DNA of 64,000 nucleotides from Agaribacillus aureus (GTDB lineage: Bacteria > Bacteroidota > Bacteroidia > Cytophagales > Cyclobacteriaceae). The notes beneath the pieces are model-generated. The model had not been told where the DNA came from and made no database searches. It worked only from the letters and a program-made list of their open reading frames with translations. The first letter of the stretch is position 1. Every line of letters begins with the position of its first letter. The DNA lies in the NCBI GenBank assembly GCA_030442055.1, contig JAUJEB010000001.1:3311100-3375099 (forward strand), read 5' to 3'. Positions 53,679-63,558 of this stretch are shown piece by piece. A program made the translations under genes and the position numbers.

Positions 53679-55082
53679 ATGGATGAAAATTTTGATTTTG
53701 GCATGGTCGGGCTAGGTGTGATGGGCAGAAATTTTATTCTAAACGTCGCCGATCACGGATACAGCGCCATAGGCCTGGATACCGACGCTCAAAAGGTGGA
53801 AGCATTGACTGCCGAGGGAACCGGCAAGCAGGTAGAGGGTACCGTTTCCAAAGAGGTATTTGTAAAAGCGTTGAAATCCCCCAGAAAAATCATGTTGTTG
53901 GTACCTGCCGGTAAAATAGTGGATGCAGTAATAGAGGATCTTTTGCCGCTGTTGGATAAAGGGGATCTAATTATTGATGGCGGCAATTCATTCTTCCCTG
54001 ACACTAATAGAAGAATAACTTATTTGGCCGACAAAGGCATCCATTTTATGGGTGTTGGTGTATCAGGAGGAGCCGAGGGGGCGAGGTTTGGTCCAAGTAT
54101 TATGCCGGGGGGACCTAAGGAGGGTTATGCCCTTATTGAACCTATCTTCAGGGCTGTTGCCGCTAAAGTAGACGAAGAGCCATGTGTAGCCCATATGGGT
54201 AATACCTCAGCCGGCAATTATGTGAAGATGGTACACAATGGCATAGAGTACGGATTAATGCAGCTAATCGCCGAGACCTACGATGTCATGAAGAGAGGCC
54301 TGGGCTTAAGTAATGAAACCATTGGGCAAACTTTCGGGAAATGGAGCGAGGGAAGGCTTAAATCATTTCTGGTAGAAATTACAGCTGACATCTTTAAACA
54401 AAAGGATCCGCTTACAGGAGAAGATTTGGTAGACAAAATTCTGGACAAAGCCAAGCAGAAAGGGACCGGAAAGTGGACCTCTCAGAATGCGATGGATCTT
54501 GGCATGCCGGTACCTACTATTGATGCCGCCGTAACCATGCGGGGCATTTCAGCATTAAAGGAGCAAAGATCGCAAGCCAGCAAAGTTTTTGACCAGGCAA
54601 AGCCTGAATTAATCGCTGACGAGCAATGGGCTGACACACTTGAGCAGGGTCTTTATTCCGCTTTTGTTATCACTTATGCCCAAGGCCTGGCTCAGCTATC
54701 TGCCGCTTCACTGGAATATAGCTATGAGCTGAATATAAGCGCTGTCGCACGCATTTGGCGTGGGGGCTGTATTATCAGGGCTTCCTTGCTTGAACACATC
54801 AGAAAGGCCTACGAAAGAACACCAGCCTTAAAAAATTTATTGTTGGACGACGCATTTGCCGAAATACTGGATTCATCACACAATGGCTTAAGGAGTGTTT
54901 TAAAACTGGCTATTGACACGGGCATTCCGGTCTCATGCCTGGGTGCCTCGCTGTCTTACTTTGATGCATTCAAAAGCGAAAAATTACCACTTAATCTGGT
55001 GCAGGCCCAACGCGATTACTTTGGCTCGCACACTTATGAACGGACAGATCAACAAGGTGTTTTTCATACGGAATGGGGTTAG
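53679..55082 (+). CDS. gnd: 6-phosphogluconate dehydrogenase, decarboxylating
   Basis: A 467-residue enzyme of full length. The NADP loop is MVGLGVMGRNFILNVADHG; the conserved region IIDGGNSFFPDTNRR and the substrate motif VGVSGGAEGARFGPSIMPGG with Lys/His in GNYVKMVHNGIEYG are complete. The C-terminal RDYFGSHTYER is typical. It converts 6-phosphogluconate to ribulose-5-phosphate with release of CO2 and NADPH. It faces away from the ATP-grasp gene and completes the oxidative branch begun by zwf and pgl. Confidence 0.96.
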   Translation: MDENFDFGMVGLGVMGRNFILNVADHGYSAIGLDTDAQKVEALTAEGTGKQVEGTVSKEVFVKALKSPRKIMLLVPAGKIVDAVIEDLLPLLDKGDLIIDGGNSFFPDTNRRITYLADKGIHFMGVGVSGGAEGARFGPSIMPGGPKEGYALIEPIFRAVAAKVDEEPCVAHMGNTSAGNYVKMVHNGIEYGLMQLIAETYDVMKRGLGLSNETIGQTFGKWSEGRLKSFLVEITADIFKQKDPLTGEDLVDKILDKAKQKGTGKWTSQNAMDLGMPVPTIDAAVTMRGISALKEQRSQASKVFDQAKPELIADEQWADTLEQGLYSAFVITYAQGLAQLSAASLEYSYELNISAVARIWRGGCIIRASLLEHIRKAYERTPALKNLLLDDAFAEILDSSHNGLRSVLKLAIDTGIPVSCLGASLSYFDAFKSEKLPLNLVQAQRDYFGSHTYERTDQQGVFHTEWG

Positions 55083-55169
55083 CCGGTGTGTAATTGCATT
55101 GTGATTAACTACTGAACACAACGTCTAAAAACACTTCAAGTAACAAAAAAAATCGTCATTCAACAGGTA

Positions 55170-56321
55170 TCAAACAACCAGGCCGGTGCCTTTGGCAATT
55201 TTGACCTTGTATACCAACAAATCTTTCCGGAAATATTTTTTATAACGTTTTTGGATCTCACTGATGAACTCTTCGCGATCATAATCCTTTACCAGGTTTA
55301 TCGTACATCCTCCAAACCCAGGCCCTGTCATGCGCGCCCCTAACACGCTTTTATATTTGGTGACCTCATTTACCAGAAAATCCAACGGATCGCAGCTCAC
55401 CTCGTAATCATTTTTTAATCCCAAATGGGAGTCGAACATTTTTTGTCCGAAGGCCTCCATCCGGTTTTTCACAATGTCCTCGCTGCCTTCTACGACTCGC
55501 TGATTTTCCCTGACAACAAAATCACAGCGCCGGTATAAAATGGGCCCCAATTCATCTTTACACTTTAAAAGCATGTCGGACCGACAATCTCTCAGGCTAC
55601 TGACTTCCGGGAAATATTTTTTAATGACAGCCACACCTTCTTCACACTCCTTTTTCCGCCGGCTGAGGTGCACATCCATCTGGCTATTTTTCACTTGCGA
55701 ATCAAAAAGTATAATGCGGTAATTAGGCCGGTTCATTTCAATAAATTCGTGATCCAGCGACTGGCAATCCAGCTTGATAAAGTGATTGGTTTTTCCAAAC
55801 ATATTGGCAAAATGGGCAGGTATGCTACCGGGAATACCAACATATTCATTTTCTGCCTTCAACGCGTATTGGGCAATCTCCAGGCGGGACAGGCCCAGCT
55901 CAAAAAGATGATTTAAAAAATAACCGACACCACATTGAATCGCCACCGAAGAGGCCATTCCCGCACCCATAGGAATATCCCCGCCAAAAACGCAGTCAAA
56001 TCCACCGATGATCAGTCCGTCTTTTCTTAGCTCATTTACCACACCCAGTACGTAATTGGCCCAGGAAATTGGTGATTCTTCAAAACCATCGACATTGAAC
56101 TCGAAGGACTCGTCTAAATTTAAACTGTGTACGCGCCCTACGTCACTTTGATTTTTGGCCACCGCAAATACCATTTGACGGTCCACGGTGGCAGGCATTA
56201 CATATCCGTTATTATAATCGGTATGTTCACCAATAAGGTTAATCCTTCCCGGAGACCTGAAAAATTCCGGGGTCGTGCTAAATAAACTCTTGAATCTTTT
56301 TTCAACCTTTTTGACAAACAT
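55170..56321 (-). CDS. galK: Galactokinase
   Basis: A 383-residue GHMP kinase. The galactokinase signature is PGRINLIGEHTDYNNGYVMP near residue 23. The ATP loop reads GGDIPMGAGMASSVAIQ, slightly unlike the common GLSSSAA form, and the C-terminal RMTGPGFGGCTINLV is normal. It phosphorylates galactose at C1. It is 40 bases downstream of a sodium/solute symporter gene, which suggests that the pair imports and traps galactose. The later Leloir genes (galT, galE) are not in the window. Confidence 0.93.
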   Translation of the reverse strand: MFVKKVEKRFKSLFSTTPEFFRSPGRINLIGEHTDYNNGYVMPATVDRQMVFAVAKNQSDVGRVHSLNLDESFEFNVDGFEESPISWANYVLGVVNELRKDGLIIGGFDCVFGGDIPMGAGMASSVAIQCGVGYFLNHLFELGLSRLEIAQYALKAENEYVGIPGSIPAHFANMFGKTNHFIKLDCQSLDHEFIEMNRPNYRIILFDSQVKNSQMDVHLSRRKKECEEGVAVIKKYFPEVSSLRDCRSDMLLKCKDELGPILYRRCDFVVRENQRVVEGSEDIVKNRMEAFGQKMFDSHLGLKNDYEVSCDPLDFLVNEVTKYKSVLGARMTGPGFGGCTINLVKDYDREEFISEIQKRYKKYFRKDLLVYKVKIAKGTGLVV

Positions 56322-56361
56322 CGATTAATGCTAACAAATTTCATTTTTCCTCCCGTCTTTA

Positions 56362-58053
56362 CTACCAGAAAAAAGCGTAAAGAAATACCAGCAATATCAT
56401 AATAATGACTGCACTGATATTGAATGCGGGTGGCGTTTCAAATAATTTTCCAGACAATGGAATTGCCTTTTCATCATCGCGTCCTTTGCCTTCAATATGA
56501 CTGATAACCAGAATGATAGCAATTGACAACAAACTGGTATACAACATTTGATCCATGAAAGGCAAGTCCAGGAATATGGCTGCGTCAGACCATCCTTCCG
56601 GTGCAATTTTAAAGTACATAGCGATCGGAACCGAGCAAATCACACCCCATATGGCGGCATTATTGGTGGCTCTTTTCCAAAACAATCCCGTTATAAAAAC
56701 AGCTAAAATTCCAGGGCTTACTACCCCGGTATATTCTTGAATAAACTGAAAGGCCTGTCCCAAATTGCGCAACAAAGGCGCAATGGAAACGGCAATGATC
56801 AAAGCCACAGCAGCTGTTATACGTCCAACTGTCACAGTTTGCTTATCGGTGGCATTTTTATTAAAATAAGGCCTGTAGATGTCCATGGTGAATATCGTGG
56901 CGGTAGAATTGAGCATGGACGCCAGCGAAGAAACAATGGCTGCGGCCAGCGCTGCCAGCACTAATCCTTTTAAGCCCGCCGGCACAAAACTTTTAATTAA
57001 CCAGGGCGCCGCGTTATCATTCACAATTTCGCCGTCTTCGGGATTGATAAAAGTCGGATCTACCGAAGCGCTGTTCAGCACCCCATTGGCATCTAAATTC
57101 ATCACATAGGCAATGATACCGGGAACCACTACGATAAGGGGAATTAATAACTTTAGAAATGCGGCAAAAGCGATCCCCTTTTGCGATTCTTTTAAACTCT
57201 TGGCTGCCAGGGTTCTTTGGATGATGTATTGATTAAAACCCCAGTAATAAAGGTTGGCTACCCAAAGCCCTCCTATCAATACGCCCAACCCGGGTAAATC
57301 CAGCCAGGCATCCTCTCCGTTGGGGGTGATAATTTCTCCCTTGGATAAAATCATGGAAAATTTCTCCGGGACGACCTCCGCTAAATGGCTTAATCCACGA
57401 AAAAACCCTCCCTCCGGTGTCAATTGATCTAAAGCAATGTAAGTGGTAATAAATCCTCCGAAAACCAGGAGTACCACCTGTACCACATCCGTCCAGGCTA
57501 CTGCCGAAAGACCACCCCAAAGCGAATAAGCGGCAGCAAAAAGCGCCAATCCGATAATGCTTGTGATCAAAATGCTTCCATCGCCGTTGCCAACAATGGT
57601 ATCCAGCGCTTTGGCACCCAGGTACAAAACCGACGTCAGGTTTACAAATACAAAAAGCCCTATCCAAAATACCGCCAGTATGGTTTTCAAATTGGTGCTA
57701 TACCTCTTCTCCACGAATTCCGGGATAGTATAGAGTTTTTTCTCGATAAATATCGGCAGGAAGTATTTGCCAACAATGAGTAAGGTAAGGGCCGCCATCC
57801 ACTCATAGGAGGCAATGGCAAGTCCTATGGCAAATCCGGAGCCGGACATGCCGATAAATTGCTCGGCCGAAATATTGGCGGCAATCAAAGACGCGCCAAT
57901 AGCCCACCAGGGCAATGACTTACTGGCCAGAAAATAATCTTCAGCATTTTTTTGATGTCCCTTCTTGTCTCTGGAAACCCAAAGTCCCAGACTGACAATC
58001 AAAAGACAGTAACTGACAAAAACTACGATATCAATGGTGGCAAATTCATTCAT
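56362..58053 (-). CDS. Sodium/sugar symporter, SSS family
   Basis: A 563-residue membrane protein with about 14 hydrophobic segments spread over the whole length, typical of SGLT-type cotransporters. NISAEQFIGMSGSGFAIG (about 59-76) and the later YEWMAALTLLIVGKYFLPIF fit the conserved core. It should import a sugar together with sodium. Coupling to galK makes galactose the likeliest substrate; this is inference from context. A promoter-like element and an inverted repeat are found in the 374-base region upstream. Confidence 0.92.
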   Translation of the reverse strand: MNEFATIDIVVFVSYCLLIVSLGLWVSRDKKGHQKNAEDYFLASKSLPWWAIGASLIAANISAEQFIGMSGSGFAIGLAIASYEWMAALTLLIVGKYFLPIFIEKKLYTIPEFVEKRYSTNLKTILAVFWIGLFVFVNLTSVLYLGAKALDTIVGNGDGSILITSIIGLALFAAAYSLWGGLSAVAWTDVVQVVLLVFGGFITTYIALDQLTPEGGFFRGLSHLAEVVPEKFSMILSKGEIITPNGEDAWLDLPGLGVLIGGLWVANLYYWGFNQYIIQRTLAAKSLKESQKGIAFAAFLKLLIPLIVVVPGIIAYVMNLDANGVLNSASVDPTFINPEDGEIVNDNAAPWLIKSFVPAGLKGLVLAALAAAIVSSLASMLNSTATIFTMDIYRPYFNKNATDKQTVTVGRITAAVALIIAVSIAPLLRNLGQAFQFIQEYTGVVSPGILAVFITGLFWKRATNNAAIWGVICSVPIAMYFKIAPEGWSDAAIFLDLPFMDQMLYTSLLSIAIILVISHIEGKGRDDEKAIPLSGKLFETPPAFNISAVIIMILLVFLYAFFW

Positions 58054-58130
58054 TTCAATAAAGGTTAGACAAAAAGTAGCAAAGTTTGTTCACGGAATAA
58101 AAACCAATTTATTGAAAATAATCCAACATC

Positions 58131-58155
58131 CAAAAATAAACGTATGTCGTACGTA
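58131..58155 (-). promoter_or_regulatory. Symporter-galK promoter element with adjoining inverted repeat
   Basis: On the minus strand TATTTTTG (58138-58131) matches TAnnTTTG, about 80 bases before the symporter ATG, though no TTG is seen at the right distance. Directly upstream is ACGTA-N5-TACGT (about 58140-58154), which would overlap the polymerase site and may be a sugar-responsive operator. The rest of 58054-58427 is strongly AT-rich without further structure that I recognise. Confidence 0.4.
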
Positions 58156-58427
58156 TATTATATTGGACATTTTTAAGATCAATACTTCTCGTCTAACTTT
58201 TCCAGTTTACCCTTGTTTAGATATTTTTTCGTTTTTTGTTTAGTATTAGGTTAATTTTTTATCCAAAATACATGTTATATACAAATAAACAGATATTATA
58301 GGGTGTATTTTAAACCTATACCTGCCACCAATATACAAAAAACAATTTAATACTAATTAAGAATATTTATTATAGTGGTTGTAGCAATTGCTAATTTGAG
58401 GACATACGGTTTTACCAAATTGATCCC

Positions 58428-59375
58428 TTAAGAAATTTTTTTCGGAAGGAATACTTCAGCCATCATGCAACGGGCACTGCCACCTCCAAGAGTCTCTATG
58501 GTATCCAGCGGACTGTGGATAATGGCGCAAAACTTCTGTATCGAATTTATTTGCTGCGAATCCAGGGAATGAAAGGCGGCGGAAGACATAATCAGAAATT
58601 TTTCACCCCGTGGGTTTATTACCTGTAACATGTTACCGGCAAAATGTTCTTTTTGCTGTTCGTTGATAAAAATTACTTCTTTCCCGGTTTTTTCCAGTGT
58701 ATCAATGACAAACCCCTTTTCCTTTTTATCATCGATACTGTCGGCGCATAAAATCGCAAATTCATCAGCCACACACATCATGACATTGGTATGGTAAATA
58801 GGCAGGCGCTTTCCATCCACACTTTGGTAGGCAGTAAATAGTACCGGCTCGTACTCGAATCTTTCGCAAAATTCCCTTAGCACTTCTTCATCAGTACGGA
58901 TAGACCGGGCGGCATAGGCCAACTTATTGGTCCGGTCAAGAATCATGCTGCCGGTACCTTCCAAAAATTTATGTTCCTGCTCGAAGAAGGTTAGGTCCTC
59001 CCTGTCCGTCCAGGAAAAGGAATAATGGTCGCGTAAAATTTCCAAAATATCCTCCCTTCTCTCCAATCTCCGGTTTTCGGCATACATCGGATATATAGCC
59101 ACCCGGCCATCCCGGTGAAAAGAGATCCAGTTATTGGGAAATATGGAATCAGGCGTATCGGAAGCAGTGGTATCCTCAACGACTACCACCTCGATCCCGT
59201 GTTGCCTTAACCGGGCCACAAAATTATCAAACTCCTCCCTGGCCCTTTCCGAAATTTCCCTGGAATTTACCTCATCGGGTTTTTTCTGATAGTAGTTATT
59301 GACCGCCGTTTGCTCGTTAAACCTGAACTGCACGGGTCTGATCATTAGCAAAGTAGAAGTTATTTGCTCGGACAT
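58428..59375 (-). CDS. CtlX-type amidinohydrolase (citrulline/arginine-related)
   Basis: A 315-residue enzyme of the guanidino-group-modifying fold. The start MIRPVQFRFNEQTAVNNYYQ and the segment DTPDSIFPNNWISFHRDG are CtlX hallmarks. Catalytic residues are placed as in the family: Asp/Glu near KFLEGTGSMILDR, His in YHTNVMM, and the nucleophile Cys in GGGSARCMMAEVF near the C-terminus. CtlX proteins were named for citrulline utilisation; relatives act on arginine-like substrates. It is 15 bases downstream of a second enzyme of the same fold, in one operon. Confidence 0.88.
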   Translation of the reverse strand: MSEQITSTLLMIRPVQFRFNEQTAVNNYYQKKPDEVNSREISERAREEFDNFVARLRQHGIEVVVVEDTTASDTPDSIFPNNWISFHRDGRVAIYPMYAENRRLERREDILEILRDHYSFSWTDREDLTFFEQEHKFLEGTGSMILDRTNKLAYAARSIRTDEEVLREFCERFEYEPVLFTAYQSVDGKRLPIYHTNVMMCVADEFAILCADSIDDKKEKGFVIDTLEKTGKEVIFINEQQKEHFAGNMLQVINPRGEKFLIMSSAAFHSLDSQQINSIQKFCAIIHSPLDTIETLGGGSARCMMAEVFLPKKIS

Positions 59376-59390
59376 GCTGGGTTGTTTGGT

Positions 59391-60305
59391 TTATTCTCTT
59401 AATAATGGCAGGGTAGAGCATCGCAATAGCCCTTCCATCTTTGCTATCTCCATATACCCGGTTTCCTCTACCTGAAATCCTCGTTCCCTGAGTATGTCGT
59501 TCAGGCGAACGAAACTTTTTTCGGAAACGATTACCTCTGGCGAAATGGAAAATACATTGGAATTCATAGCGTACATCTCCTCGCGATCGACTTCAATGAT
59601 ACGTTCTTTTCCAAAATAGTGGATCAAAAACTGATAATCCTCCGGTCTTTTGAAGCCCCCACGGTAGATAATCGCCTGATTGGTTCCGATGGGCTGAAAG
59701 CAACAATCCAGGTGGAGGGCATTTTCTTTGGGGTCGACGTCTGACTTGTTGAGTTCAAAAGCCTTGACCTCGCGGTTTGGAAATTGTGCATGCAGATAAT
59801 CGACCCCGGCTTTATTGGTCCTGGCCACTTCATATTTGTTGAAATCTTCATCATTCGAATAGCCGACAAATAATAGCTCATTCCATGGCATAACGTCACC
59901 GCCTTCTATTCGGGTATCGTCAGGGGCCTTTAATAATTGACCGGGATTGATTTGATCTGTGATGTATTGTATTCCTTCAAGCTCTCTGACGCGCTTTTCC
60001 AGAATGTTGGGCCTGACAAATTTGTCATCTATCACAAATCCAATATCACGGCTAAAAATCTGGTTGCAATCCTTCACCAGGCTTGGGCGGTAAACTTCCA
60101 CGCCATGTCTTTCCAGGATCCTCGCAAACCCGGTCATTTCCATAATCATGTCTTCCTCGGCCGGGAATTTTCCATTGCGTATATGTTCTTTTGATTTCGG
60201 GTCGTAAGCGGCTTCTAATGAGGGAGTTCCGCCGAATTGATCAGCGACTCCCAATACCACTGATTTGAGGGTTGAGGTTTCGTTGTTTATATAAATTTTC
60301 AGCAT
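59391..60305 (-). CDS. Amidinotransferase/dimethylargininase-like hydrolase
   Basis: A 304-residue protein of the same pentein fold as its downstream neighbour but from another branch. NQIFSRDIGFVIDD supplies the substrate Asp/Arg region, DDTRIEGGDVMPW the conserved EGGD, HLDCCFQPIG the catalytic His, and LLRCSTLPLLR the nucleophile Cys near the C-terminus. It probably hydrolyses or transfers the amidino group of arginine or a derivative. Which one cannot be told from the sequence. It is divergent from an arginine decarboxylase gene, so the region is centred on arginine use. Confidence 0.88.
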   Translation of the reverse strand: MLKIYINNETSTLKSVVLGVADQFGGTPSLEAAYDPKSKEHIRNGKFPAEEDMIMEMTGFARILERHGVEVYRPSLVKDCNQIFSRDIGFVIDDKFVRPNILEKRVRELEGIQYITDQINPGQLLKAPDDTRIEGGDVMPWNELLFVGYSNDEDFNKYEVARTNKAGVDYLHAQFPNREVKAFELNKSDVDPKENALHLDCCFQPIGTNQAIIYRGGFKRPEDYQFLIHYFGKERIIEVDREEMYAMNSNVFSISPEVIVSEKSFVRLNDILRERGFQVEETGYMEIAKMEGLLRCSTLPLLRE

Positions 60306-60332
60306 ACAATTGTAATACTTTCAAAGGGTGGT

Positions 60333-60340
60333 CAAATTTA
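60333..60340 (-). promoter_or_regulatory. Promoter -7 element for the amidinohydrolase operon
   Basis: TAAATTTG on the minus strand matches TAnnTTTG fully, about 28 bases before the start codon. The -33 element is not clear. Confidence 0.4.
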
Positions 60341-60538
60341 ATAATTGGCAGCATATTTATAGTATCCAGTTGATTTTATTTCTATCACCATAAAAATAAA
60401 TTGGGAGTACAGGATTGATTTCTACTTAAAATTATCGCATAATTGCATGCTTAATTTTGATACTTTTCCCGAATATATTTTACTTCCAAACGGGTAACTG
60501 AAAAAGCAGAAGATGCTTTTGTTTAAGTGGTTTTTATT

Positions 60539-61930
60539 ATGATGAAAAGTTATAAAGATCTGATTGAACAAACCTTTGATTTTCCAACCGGAGAGTTTAA
60601 GGTTAAAAAAAATCAGCTGTTTTTTCATGATGTTGCCATGTTTGATATTATTGAAAAATATGGTACACCGCTGAAATTTACTTATTTGCCAAAAATTAGC
60701 GAAAATATTCAAAGGGCAAAGAAGCTTTTTGAATCGGCGATGAAAAAATATAAATACAATGGTAAATACATTTTTAGCTATTGCACCAAGTCTTCCCATT
60801 TTTCCTTTGTACTTAAGGAGGCGCTAAAAAATGACATTCACATTGAAACATCTTCTGCCTTTGACATTCCCATTATCCAAAAGCTACAACAGTCGGGACA
60901 TGTAAAAAAAAGTACTTACCTGATCTGCAATGGCTTTAAAAAGCCCAAATATGTAGAAAATATCATTGATTTGCTTAATGATAACTTTAAAAACTGCATC
61001 CCTGTATTGGACAACATGAAGGAGTTGTCTTCCTATAATGAAAAGGTCAACAAACCCTTCCAGCTTGGTTTGCGCCTGGCCTCGGATGAAGAACCAAATT
61101 TTGAATTCTATACATCGCGGTTGGGGATCAGATACAATGACGTTATTGACTTCTACAAAAACAATATCGCACCAAACCCCAAGGCCAAACTAAAATTATT
61201 GCATTACTTCATAAGTACAGGTATTAAAGATACCGCCTACTATTGGAGTGAATTGAGCCGGTTTGTACACAAGTATTGCGAGCTAAAAAAGATCTGCCCC
61301 GAGCTGGATACTATTGATATCGGCGGAGGTTTTCCAATCAAATTATCGCTTCAATTTGAGTTTGACTTTGAGTACATGGTCAACCAGATCGTTGAAAACA
61401 TCAAGTGGATCTGCGATAAAAATCACGTGCCGGTTCCTGATATATTAACCGAATTTGGAAGTTATACGGTCGGAGAAAGTGGTGGATTGCTTTATTCTGT
61501 TCTCGACCAGAAGTTGCAAAACGAAAAAGAACTCTGGTACATGATTGACGGCTCCTTTATCACCCACCTGCCTGATTCCTGGGGATTAAACCAAAAATAC
61601 ATTTTGTTGCCCATCAACAAATGGCGTGAAACCTATCATAAGGTCAACATCGGAGGGCTTACCTGTGACAGTATGGATTATTACAATTCCGAAGCGCATT
61701 CTTCAGAAGTTTTTTTACCCAAAATCACCAATGGTGAGCCACTTTACATCGGTTTTTTTCATACCGGCGCCTACCAGGAAGCGCTGGGTGGTTACGGGGG
61801 TATCCAGCATTGCCTTATTCCTTCTCCCAAGCATGTAATCATTAATAAAAACAATAAAGGAGAAATAACGAGCAGGCTTTTTTCGAAGGAACAAGGCCAT
61901 GAAGTGATGCTGGATATTTTGGGGTATTGA
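60539..61930 (+). CDS. Arginine decarboxylase, Bacteroidota type (PLP fold III)
   Basis: About 463 residues. The PLP lysine lies in FSYCTKSSHFSF, the family form of YAVKAN. Further motifs are IHIETSSAFDIPI, GLRLASDEEPNFEFYTSRLG, DTIDIGGGFPIK for phosphate binding, and GGLTCDSMDYY with the active-site Cys near the C-terminus. This matches the medium-length arginine decarboxylase common in Bacteroidota, distinct from the 650-residue SpeA. It makes agmatine for polyamine synthesis. A GTG at 60527 is also open; the ATG at 60539 is preferred as it gives the family N-terminus. Confidence 0.9.
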   Translation: MMKSYKDLIEQTFDFPTGEFKVKKNQLFFHDVAMFDIIEKYGTPLKFTYLPKISENIQRAKKLFESAMKKYKYNGKYIFSYCTKSSHFSFVLKEALKNDIHIETSSAFDIPIIQKLQQSGHVKKSTYLICNGFKKPKYVENIIDLLNDNFKNCIPVLDNMKELSSYNEKVNKPFQLGLRLASDEEPNFEFYTSRLGIRYNDVIDFYKNNIAPNPKAKLKLLHYFISTGIKDTAYYWSELSRFVHKYCELKKICPELDTIDIGGGFPIKLSLQFEFDFEYMVNQIVENIKWICDKNHVPVPDILTEFGSYTVGESGGLLYSVLDQKLQNEKELWYMIDGSFITHLPDSWGLNQKYILLPINKWRETYHKVNIGGLTCDSMDYYNSEAHSSEVFLPKITNGEPLYIGFFHTGAYQEALGGYGGIQHCLIPSPKHVIINKNNKGEITSRLFSKEQGHEVMLDILGY

Positions 61931-61946
61931 ATGCCTATACGATATC

Positions 61947-62010
61947 ATAGGCCCAGCCCATTAAAATCAGATGAACCAATACAATCCAAACGGGCTGAAC
62001 CTATATTTTC
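61947..62010. terminator. Hairpin between convergent genes, possible terminator
   Basis: ATAGG and CAGCCC (61947-61959) pair with GGGCTG and CCTAT (61992-62004), leaving small internal mismatches, and ATTTTC follows on the plus strand. Its place, between the end of the decarboxylase gene and the end of the lipoprotein gene, suits transcription termination. The loop is large, so confidence is modest. Confidence 0.4.
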
Positions 62011-62043
62011 CATAAAAATTACCATTTAATCGATTGCCTTTAC

Positions 62044-63558
62044 CTAATTCCCAATGGAGGTTAATTTTACTACCCAATAGTCGCTGCTGCCATTATTGCC
62101 GCCTACATCGCCATCGGAAGAATACGATTCTCCTGCTATCACATATCCCCCGTCGTGGGCCTCAATAACTGACCGGGCGCGATCCGTTCCGGATCCTCCA
62201 AGGTTATGCTCATGGAGCAGGTTTCCGGCCGCATCCAACCTCACAATCCAATAATCGCTGCCGCCGTGATTGCCGCCTACATCGCCATTGAAGGAGCTCG
62301 AGCTTCCAACCACCACGTATCTGCCATCGGAATGTTCGATGACAGAGCGGGCTACGTCTGAATTGGATCCACCGAGGTTGGTTTCCCACTCCAAATTTCC
62401 CACGGCATCTAACTTAATAATCCAATAGTCATTACCGCCATTATTGCCACCCACATCTCCGTCAGCCGAGTTGGAGCTACCAGCCGCAATATATCCGCCA
62501 TCAGAAGTTTGAAAAATATCATAGGCATAATCAGATCCGGAGCCTCCAAGAATGGTGTTCCACTGGGGATTTCCGGCCGCGTTTAATTTAACGACCCACA
62601 CGTCTGTATTCCAGGGATCGCCCTCCGGTGCTACAGTATTACCGGCCACGACAGAACCCTTATCGGGCGTTGCAATGATGGAACGGATCTTACCACTCAG
62701 TGAAACCTGCCATTGCTGGTTCCCGTTGGCATCTAATTTAACCACCCGATTTGGATTAGTTATTCGCATGGTTTCCGTTATAAATTCAGCGGCTACCAGG
62801 TATCCGCCATCAACGGATTGGGTTATAGACCGGAAGTAATCTGCTTCGAGTCCATCGAGCTGGGTGTCCCATACCATCTTTCCGGTAGAACCCAACCTGA
62901 TAATCCATGAATCCACATCATCCGCACCTCCTCCGGGCGGCTCCGAATTGCCGCCCACGATATATCCGCCGCCGGCAGTTTGCTCGATTTGGTAGGCATG
63001 ATCAAAACCGGCGCCACCAAAAAGAGCGTCTGACACTAAGTTTCCGGAATCATCCAGTCTTGCTATCATCCAATCCATGAGTCCTCCGCCTTCCGGATCT
63101 TCCCAGGTAGAACCAGCTACCCAATATCCTCCTCCGGGGTCCTGAACAACCGACTGGCCATAATCCTCACCATTTCCTCCCAGGTTGGTTTCCCAATCAA
63201 TGGCACCAAAATAAGTGAGTCCGAAACCGCCTATTGGAATTACCAGGATATACCCTTCGCTGTCGACCGCCAATATCTTGCCTGTATATTTGTGGCCCGG
63301 ATTGAGCCCCTCCAGCATAATCTCTGTTTCTTTGAGGTTGGTATGTATTTCTTTTCCATTTAGCCATACTGAGTAGGCCACATCTCTTTCCGTGGCTTTA
63401 TCCCATTTTAGCAAGGCTGTATTTCCTGTAACCTGGGTTACAGTAGCCGCAGGTCCATTAGGCTGTGGATCCTGAGGTTTGAAGGTAGCTTCTTCCCGGC
63501 AACTGGTTGTCAAAACCAGTGCCATAAAAACGATGAATAAGAGCTTAAAAATCTTCAT
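62044..63558 (-). CDS. Repeat lipoprotein with fibronectin type III-like domain
   Basis: A 504-residue lipoprotein with lipobox LTTSC (Cys20). A fibronectin type III-like domain comes first (about 33-115: ATVTQVTGNTALLKWDKATE, AYSVWLNGKEI). Six to seven repeats of about 60 residues follow, with the consensus NLGGxxxDxAxS..., then DGGYxVAGxS and DxWIxKLDxxGN. This resembles secreted propeller proteins widespread in marine and soil Bacteroidota. No enzyme motif or T9SS sorting domain is seen. The last three repeats are very alike and carry a DGDVGGNNGGxDYW phrase, suggesting recent duplication. Confidence 0.85.
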   Translation of the reverse strand: MKIFKLLFIVFMALVLTTSCREEATFKPQDPQPNGPAATVTQVTGNTALLKWDKATERDVAYSVWLNGKEIHTNLKETEIMLEGLNPGHKYTGKILAVDSEGYILVIPIGGFGLTYFGAIDWETNLGGNGEDYGQSVVQDPGGGYWVAGSTWEDPEGGGLMDWMIARLDDSGNLVSDALFGGAGFDHAYQIEQTAGGGYIVGGNSEPPGGGADDVDSWIIRLGSTGKMVWDTQLDGLEADYFRSITQSVDGGYLVAAEFITETMRITNPNRVVKLDANGNQQWQVSLSGKIRSIIATPDKGSVVAGNTVAPEGDPWNTDVWVVKLNAAGNPQWNTILGGSGSDYAYDIFQTSDGGYIAAGSSNSADGDVGGNNGGNDYWIIKLDAVGNLEWETNLGGSNSDVARSVIEHSDGRYVVVGSSSSFNGDVGGNHGGSDYWIVRLDAAGNLLHEHNLGGSGTDRARSVIEAHDGGYVIAGESYSSDGDVGGNNGSSDYWVVKLTSIGN

